Program-made: the position numbers and the translations under genes | Origin: Pontimonas sp. | GTDB taxonomy: Bacteria; Actinomycetota; Actinomycetes; Actinomycetales; Microbacteriaceae | NCBI GenBank assembly: GCA_017852615.1 | Contig: JAFMKX010000001.1 | Coordinates: forward strand, 149,482 to 186,829 | Length of the DNA: 37,348 bases | Direction of reading: 5' to 3' | Notes under the pieces: model-generated | What the model saw: only the letters and a program-made list of their open reading frames with translations | Databases searched by the model: none | What the model was told of the DNA's origin: nothing | Shown: piece after piece, positions 32,204-37,348 of the stretch | Position numbering within the stretch: the first letter of the stretch is position 1 | Layout of the letters: each line of letters starts with the position of its first letter

Positions 32204-34226
32204 GCTGGGGAGGCTCCACTAGGGATCGAATCAGTTCTACTGCCTCTGCGGTGGGGACACCATTTCGTTGAGTGCCATCAAGGAATCGAAGACTCACAGC
32301 CTGGGCCGCGCGGTCTTCTTCTCCGGCAATGATGAGGAAGGGAACCTTGGCCTTCGTGTGAGTGCGAATCTTCTTCTGCATCCGATCATCAGAGTCATCC
32401 AGCTCGGCTCGAATTCCGTGGCTGGTGAGCTCCTGGATGAACGCCCCGACATAGTCGGCGAACTCCTCGGCAATGGGCACTCCCACAACTTGAACCGGCG
32501 CAAGCCACGCTGGGAACGCTCCGGCATAGTGCTCGGTTAACACTCCAAAGAAACGCTCAATGGAGCCAAAGAGTGCTCGGTGAATCATGATCGGTGTTTC
32601 TCTAACACCTTCAGCGGATTGATAATCCAGCCCAAATCGTTCCGGCAGATTGAAATCAAGCTGAATGGTGGACATTTGCCAACTGCGGCCGATGGCGTCG
32701 CGGGCCTGAACCGAAATCTTCGGGCCATAAAACGCTGCACCACCGGGATCGGGCACTAAGGACAGACCAGAGGCTTCGGCAACATTGGCCAGGGTGCTCG
32801 TTGCTTTATCCCAGAGCTCGTCAGATCCGACAAACTTGTCGCTGGCGGAATCCCTGGTCGACAGTTCGAGATAGAAATCTGTCAGGCCAAAATCACCCAG
32901 CAGGTTCAACACAAACTCAAGGACTCTTGAGAGCTCGCTCTCTAGCTGCGCAGGGGTGACGAAAATGTGGGCATCATCCATGGTGAGGCCGCGCACTCGC
33001 GTGAGGCCGTGTACCACGCCACTTTTTTCATAGCGATACACCGACCCAAACTCGAACATCCGCAGCGGAAGCTCGCGGTAAGAACGTTGCCGGGAGCGAT
33101 AGATCAGGATGTGGAACGGGCAATTCATGGGCTTGAGGTAGTAATCAACGCCCTGTTTGACTATTTCCCCGGCCTCGTTGCGTTGCTCATCGACGTGCAT
33201 CGGAGGAAACATGCCCTCGGAATACCAGGACAGGTGGCCAGAGGTTTCAAAGAGATCTGACTTGGTGATGTGCGGGGTATAGACAAACTCATACCCTGCT
33301 TCTTCGTGGCGTCTGCGCGAATAATCCTCCATAACGCGCCGAATGACACCGCCCTTGGGATGAAACACCGGTAATCCCGAACCAATTTCATCCGGGAAAG
33401 AGAACAAGTCCAGTTCTACACCGAGCTTGCGATGATCGCGTTTTGCGGCCTCTTCTAAGCGGTCTAAGTGGGCGCGGAGGTCTTCTTTACTGGCCCACGC
33501 CGTGCCATAGATGCGCTGTAATTGCGGGTTTTTTTCACTGCCTCGCCAATACGCTGCAGCAAGGCGGGTAAGTTTCCAGCCATTGCCGAGCATCCGGGTA
33601 CTGGGTACATGGGGTCCTCGACACAGGTCTTTCCAGACAACCTCGGACGTTTTCGGATCGACATTGTCATAGATGGTGAGCTCGCCCTCGCCCACCTCAA
33701 CGCTCTCCCCCGCATCGCCGGCGCTGGCGGAGTCCTTAAGCCCAATGAGTTCCAACTTGTAGGGCTCTGCCGAGAGTTCCTCACGGGCTTCTGCCGCGCT
33801 CACAACCCTTCTCGCAAAGCGTTGCCCCTGCTTGATAATGCGGGTCATCTCTTTTTCGAGAGTGCTGAGATCCTCGGGAGCAAAAGCTTGGGCGACATCG
33901 AAGTCGTAGTAAAACCCATCGACGATGGGGGGACCAATTCCTAGCTTCGCCTCAGGGAATACCTTCTGCACTGCCTGAGCGAGGACATGGGCTGTGCTGT
34001 GGCGCATGATTTCCAGACCTTCCGGTGAGGAAACCAGTACCGGGGTGACCGAGGCACCTGCGGGAATGGGCTGATCCAAGTCTTTGATCGCTCCCTCGAG
34101 CATCACCGCAACCACATCGCGCTCTGGAAACAGATCGAAACCAGTGGTGTCACTACCCGCCACGCGAGAGGGGTCAGCAACAGGGGAAGTCGGGTCTTGA
34201 GTCACAGGATTCTGGCTTTCTGGCAT
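32196..34226 (-). CDS. thrS: Threonine--tRNA ligase
   Basis: This class II synthetase charges tRNA-Thr and edits mischarged serine. I place the start at the ATG at 34226 (676 residues). A GTG three codons upstream is possible, and neither has a good Shine-Dalgarno. The TGS-like N-terminus is divergent. The editing domain carries HSTAHVLAQAVQ. The catalytic core has the zinc ligand Cys near residue 369 in MNCPFHILIY, RMFEFGSVYRYEKSG, and the His ligands in MDDAHIF and MIHRALFGSIERF. The C-terminal anticodon-binding domain follows (APVQVVGVPIAEEF). Confidence 0.96.
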   Translation of the reverse strand: MPESQNPVTQDPTSPVADPSRVAGSDTTGFDLFPERDVVAVMLEGAIKDLDQPIPAGASVTPVLVSSPEGLEIMRHSTAHVLAQAVQKVFPEAKLGIGPPIVDGFYYDFDVAQAFAPEDLSTLEKEMTRIIKQGQRFARRVVSAAEAREELSAEPYKLELIGLKDSASAGDAGESVEVGEGELTIYDNVDPKTSEVVWKDLCRGPHVPSTRMLGNGWKLTRLAAAYWRGSEKNPQLQRIYGTAWASKEDLRAHLDRLEEAAKRDHRKLGVELDLFSFPDEIGSGLPVFHPKGGVIRRVMEDYSRRRHEEAGYEFVYTPHITKSDLFETSGHLSWYSEGMFPPMHVDEQRNEAGEIVKQGVDYYLKPMNCPFHILIYRSRQRSYRELPLRMFEFGSVYRYEKSGVVHGLTRVRGLTMDDAHIFVTPAQLESELSRVLEFVLNLLGDFGLTDFYLELSTRDSASDKFVGSDELWDKATSTLANVAEASGLSLVPDPGGAAFYGPKISVQARDAIGRSWQMSTIQLDFNLPERFGLDYQSAEGVRETPIMIHRALFGSIERFFGVLTEHYAGAFPAWLAPVQVVGVPIAEEFADYVGAFIQELTSHGIRAELDDSDDRMQKKIRTHTKAKVPFLIIAGEEDRAAQAVSLRFLDGTQRNGVPTAEAVELIRSLVEPPQRG

Positions 34227-34254
34227 GAGCAGCACTTGAGTGGCTTAAGACTAT

Positions 34255-34268
34255 CGGGGTCACCCCCG
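34255..34268 (-). promoter_or_regulatory. Short GC hairpin between the surface-protein gene and thrS
   Basis: CGGGG/CCCCG inverted arms with a 4-base loop lie in the 80-base gap before thrS. A TAGTCT -10-like hexamer (34254-34249) follows at once on the minus strand, 22 bases from the thrS ATG. The hairpin may end the upstream transcript or act as an operator for thrS. There is no T-box-like leader, as the space is too short. Confidence 0.3.
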
Positions 34269-34306
34269 CTTGGGCCCCCATCCAGCCCCAGCGACACCCT
34301 GCGTGA

Positions 34307-37300
34307 TCAGCGAAGGCTAGTGCGTCGATATTCCATCAAGGCTCTGGTCACCCCTGCCACCACGACCAACATTCCTGCAATCCACAACAACCACCACCAG
34401 TTAAACCCAGCACCATCATCGATCGCGGGTACCAAGCTCGGAAGCTCACTAGGTGCCACTGTGACACCAAGGTTGGCTGCTCGAACATAGCCATCGGCTC
34501 CCACACCCTGAATTTGTAGCGTGTGCGACCCCGCTTCGATAAGAGCAGAATCAATGTCAAAGTCAGCAGCAAAAGTGCCGTCATCGGCAATGGTTACGCT
34601 ACCGAGCAGCGTGGGGGTAGAAAACAGAAATACGTCTGCTCTCGTGCCACCCATGAATCCATCGCCGGACACACGTGCGGGCTGATCTGCTGCGAAGGTG
34701 AGCGGCTGGTTAGCCTCCTGGTTGACACCACCGCTTAGCTCAAGGCTCCAGCCATCGCCGGCAATAGCGGCGCCACCGGGAGCAGCATCAATCTCAACGT
34801 TTTCCGGGGCCCCCGCCACGAGGGCGATCAGCTGACCGGGCTCTAACGCTGGCTGCTCCCCTGTCAAGCGATTGATTTCCGGAGCCGCGTCAGGTTGAGC
34901 AATCGTAATCGGGATATCGATAATCGTTGCGTTACCGTCTTCATCCACTCCAGAGAGCTGCAGTGATTGCAGCCCAATCGGGAATGGCTTGGCCCGGCCT
35001 ACGCTCGTGAAACTCACGTCGACACTAAAATTGCCCTCTGCATCCACGGTAATCGAGGGCAGTTCGGCAAAGGAGGAATTCGCAAAGGGCACGAACACCT
35101 GCAAAGTCGAATCTGGTTGTAAACCGCCGCCTTTGAGAGCCACATCAGAACCGCGTTTGACGGCCAGAGCCGGTTGACCTTCTTCCGTGGAAACGGAGCC
35201 ATTCCCTTCCGCGACAGCGAGATCGAGCGTCACCGCTCCGACCCCTACGCGGGCACCGCCTGATGCGGTGACCTCACTGACAACGTCGACAATCTTGCCT
35301 CCCACGAGGGCAGCGGCGTTCTTTGTCTTGGCACCGGAGCGAACAAAATTCTCGGGTGAGAACTTAGCAACACCCTCTGGTGTAGCAGCTCTAGCCACCG
35401 CGGCCTGAGGCGCGACCACCGGTGCCACGGCGGCGGCACCAGCGGACCCGGAATTGCCCGAGTTTGCTGCGTTACCACCACTAGCAGGCGTCGGCGGTTT
35501 CACCCGGAACAGAGGGGACGAATAACCGAAGGGATCAAGTGTGGAGACTAAACCTGGTCCTGCGCCAGGGGCACCACACGACCCCGTGGCGAAACTGGCT
35601 GCCACAGCCGCAGCGGCCCCGCCATCACTTCTTGTTGCCTGCCAGGACGCGGCAGCAGCGGTGGCGTTCGTGTCGAAGTTTTCCGCGAGGAAGTCTTCTG
35701 GGACACACACGTAGTAGAAACCATCGGTGGCTCGAGAGCCGCCATTAGCTTTATAGGACGGGCCCGACACAGCGAACTGAAACGAGTCACCCGAGAAAGT
35801 TTCGTCACCGAAGGCCATTCCTTGACCATTCGTGGAGACCAAACCTCCCGCGAGAGACCCGGGCAAGCCAGTGTAGAGCGTTAGGTTCGCCGGCACCGAG
35901 GAAAAGACCATATAGCCGTCGTAGGATACGTCCTTCTGCGAGACGTTACTGGTCATGCCCTCTCCACATTTTTCGGAGGTTACCGCGCCAGCAGCAACAG
36001 TAACGTTGCACTGTGGCCACCACGTGTCCCTGCTAATCGCACTGGAGGTGGCGCGCGCTTGACCGATGAGCGTTGAAATAACTCGAACAGGACCGGACTC
36101 GCCCATTTCGCCGTCCATGTCCCAGCGATTGGTTTTCGAGTCAGAAGAGGTGGTCGCCGGGTCTACCAGTAATTTGGTATCCGCAATGGCCTCCATGAAG
36201 TTTGCGGAACCAAAATTTATGCCGAAGTGGGTGCCCGACGTTGGCCAACTGATCGAGAGTGCCGCAACATCCCCCGGTGTAATCGAAAAACCGTTGGTCT
36301 GAGCCACGTCTGGACTAATCTCCACGGCTGCTTCGTTGCTCAGTGCAGACACGGTGACAACATAAGCTCCTCGCGAGGTGGTGCCATCCGAGGCAAAAAT
36401 TCCAGTATCCGCGGCCACGTAGCAGGGAGCCGCGTTCGCAGCCGGAGCCGGGTTCGAACATCCACTCAGCTGCGCCTGTGTGGTGTCTCCACCTGGTGCG
36501 TTCCAGGGTTTACTCGCGAGCACCGTTTCCATTGCCATATCTGTTCCATCAGCAACGACTCGATCGTCACCCACATCAATGAGGAACCCCATCGCAAGAA
36601 AAATCGAGGTGTCACCGCTGGGGTCCCCATCCATCGGGACATACACATCGAAATGTACGGTCCCCCCGCCAGCACCCGGCTTATACACCCCCGCGGTTGG
36701 TCGTTCGTTATCTCCCGCACCAAAGGTAAACACTCCGACATCCCCATCATCCCCATCATCCACGTAGGGTGTCGATCCATCACAGAGCTTTTCCTGATTC
36801 TCCGCGATGGCAATACGACCATTGCCTTCACCATCCCGACTGTCCTTAAAGTGCGGGATACCCGCATCGTTACCAGTATTGGCAGCGCCCGATGGATAAG
36901 TCGCGTCGTAGAAAGCCCACACCTTAGAGCTCCCGGCAGGAAGTGAACCAAGTGTGACTCGGGACTTTTGGTAAAACTTCGTTCCACCTCCGCTGCAGGA
37001 TACTTCGTCTACAGCTCCATACGCCTGGAATCGCAGCAAGGCCTCTGTGCCAGGCGCCGTAGTGAACCAGGTTGTTAGCTCATTGTTGGAGGCATCCGGA
37101 TCAGAGGAACCCCCGCCAAAAATTCCTGAGTATTTCGGGTCGTCAGGGTTATTAGGATCAATCACAGCCGACAGTCCCGCAGTGTTGCCATCCACAGAAA
37201 CGGTCGGCGAGGAACCCGTGGGAAGGGAGTTCCCTGACGGAACACCACCTATCCACGCTGCTTGAGCCATGGGCGCGACGACGGCTCCACCAGCCAACAC

Positions 37301-37345
37301 CGCGAGAGTGATTACAAAGGTTAGGGCTACTCTTCCTAGACGCAT
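34307..37345 (-). CDS. Large secreted, membrane-anchored surface protein with two C-terminal Ig-like repeats
   Basis: This 1,012-residue protein is not recognised as a named family. It has a Sec signal peptide (basic MRLGR, hydrophobic 6-24, cleavage likely after AQA at 29). A roughly 570-residue region rich in Ser, Thr, Gly, Asp and Ala follows, containing all eight cysteines (an even number, so disulfides are plausible) and an acidic DDGDDGD run near residue 200. A low-complexity Gly/Ser/Ala/Pro linker spans about 615-665. Two related beta-rich repeats lie at about 731-818 and 887-965. A Trp-rich membrane helix is at about 981-1000 (NWWWLLWIAGML), with a basic 12-residue cytoplasmic tail. 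There is no LPxTG at the C-terminus, so anchoring is by the helix itself. Only three bases of upstream sequence are visible, so its promoter is out of view. Confidence 0.93.
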   Translation of the reverse strand: MRLGRVALTFVITLAVLAGGAVVAPMAQAAWIGGVPSGNSLPTGSSPTVSVDGNTAGLSAVIDPNNPDDPKYSGIFGGGSSDPDASNNELTTWFTTAPGTEALLRFQAYGAVDEVSCSGGGTKFYQKSRVTLGSLPAGSSKVWAFYDATYPSGAANTGNDAGIPHFKDSRDGEGNGRIAIAENQEKLCDGSTPYVDDGDDGDVGVFTFGAGDNERPTAGVYKPGAGGGTVHFDVYVPMDGDPSGDTSIFLAMGFLIDVGDDRVVADGTDMAMETVLASKPWNAPGGDTTQAQLSGCSNPAPAANAAPCYVAADTGIFASDGTTSRGAYVVTVSALSNEAAVEISPDVAQTNGFSITPGDVAALSISWPTSGTHFGINFGSANFMEAIADTKLLVDPATTSSDSKTNRWDMDGEMGESGPVRVISTLIGQARATSSAISRDTWWPQCNVTVAAGAVTSEKCGEGMTSNVSQKDVSYDGYMVFSSVPANLTLYTGLPGSLAGGLVSTNGQGMAFGDETFSGDSFQFAVSGPSYKANGGSRATDGFYYVCVPEDFLAENFDTNATAAAASWQATRSDGGAAAAVAASFATGSCGAPGAGPGLVSTLDPFGYSSPLFRVKPPTPASGGNAANSGNSGSAGAAAVAPVVAPQAAVARAATPEGVAKFSPENFVRSGAKTKNAAALVGGKIVDVVSEVTASGGARVGVGAVTLDLAVAEGNGSVSTEEGQPALAVKRGSDVALKGGGLQPDSTLQVFVPFANSSFAELPSITVDAEGNFSVDVSFTSVGRAKPFPIGLQSLQLSGVDEDGNATIIDIPITIAQPDAAPEINRLTGEQPALEPGQLIALVAGAPENVEIDAAPGGAAIAGDGWSLELSGGVNQEANQPLTFAADQPARVSGDGFMGGTRADVFLFSTPTLLGSVTIADDGTFAADFDIDSALIEAGSHTLQIQGVGADGYVRAANLGVTVAPSELPSLVPAIDDGAGFNWWWLLWIAGMLVVVAGVTRALMEYRRTSLR

Positions 37346-37348
37346 GAA

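Noticed and set aside
34255..34268. T-box riboswitch considered ahead of thrS
   Set aside because: The gap is only 80 bases, too short for a canonical T-box, and no T-box core sequence was found.
36227..36946. Plus-strand open frame of 239 codons opposite the surface protein
   Set aside because: Antisense to an intact minus-strand gene with a signal peptide and membrane anchor. The translated product is low in hydrophobic core and rich in Arg/His, as expected for a shadow frame.
37214..37225. LPTG tetrapeptide in the surface protein
   Set aside because: It lies at residues 41-44, near the N-terminus just after the signal peptide. A sortase signal must be C-terminal and followed by a helix and basic tail.
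1..37348. Search for tRNA, rRNA, CRISPR, insertion-sequence or phage features
   Set aside because: All gaps are under 190 bases, with no cloverleaf, spaced direct repeats, transposase or integrase frames seen. This was by eye, so short RNAs could be missed.

Overview
The window looks like a piece of a compact, streamlined chromosome from an actinobacterium. It is probably from a small-genome member of the Micrococcales, most likely Microbacteriaceae. This rests on mid-to-high GC by eye, frequent GTG starts, and a gene order shared with Mycobacterium and other Actinobacteria (thrS-HIT, pdxS-pdxT-yebC-ruvCAB-yajC-secDF-rel, then rarA, alaS-ruvX-mltG-aroE-aroC-aroK-aroB-aroQ-efp-nusB, then pyrR-pyrB-pyrC-carA-carB). 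The exact genus cannot be fixed from this sequence alone. Coding density is very high, the longest gene-free stretch is only about 190 bp (17368-17554), and many neighbours share start and stop bases. I saw no tRNA, rRNA, CRISPR array, insertion sequence or phage gene.

Layout, read in the dominant (minus) direction from right to left. At 34307-37345 is a large secreted, membrane-anchored surface protein of unknown function with two C-terminal Ig-like repeats. Next come thrS and a HIT/AP4A phosphorylase gene (34226-31607), pdxS-pdxT for pyridoxal phosphate (31547-30056), and a yebC-ruvC-ruvA-ruvB-yajC-secD-secF-rel run (30005-21566) joining recombination, protein export and the stringent response. 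A small plus-strand island (18979-21587) holds a membrane-anchored cyclophilin, a DUF349 protein and an unrecognised 175-residue protein. Minus-strand genes then resume: rarA, rpsD, a 50-residue membrane protein missed by size cut-offs, alaS, ruvX, mltG, the shikimate genes aroE-aroC-aroK-aroB-aroQ, and efp-nusB (18907-7097). The left end is a pyrimidine operon, pyrR-pyrB-pyrC-(membrane protein)-carA-carB (7014 to beyond base 1), with carB cut by the window edge.

The pyrimidine operon is the best example of genes working together. Every junction from pyrR to carB overlaps by 1-4 bases, so translation is probably coupled throughout. Just ahead of the pyrR Shine-Dalgarno there is an RNA element (7029-7044) that matches the core of the PyrR binding-loop consensus. 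This predicts translational autorepression by PyrR, as described for Mycobacterium smegmatis. The uncharacterised membrane protein locked between pyrC and carA, and the large surface protein at the right end, are the least explained parts of the window.
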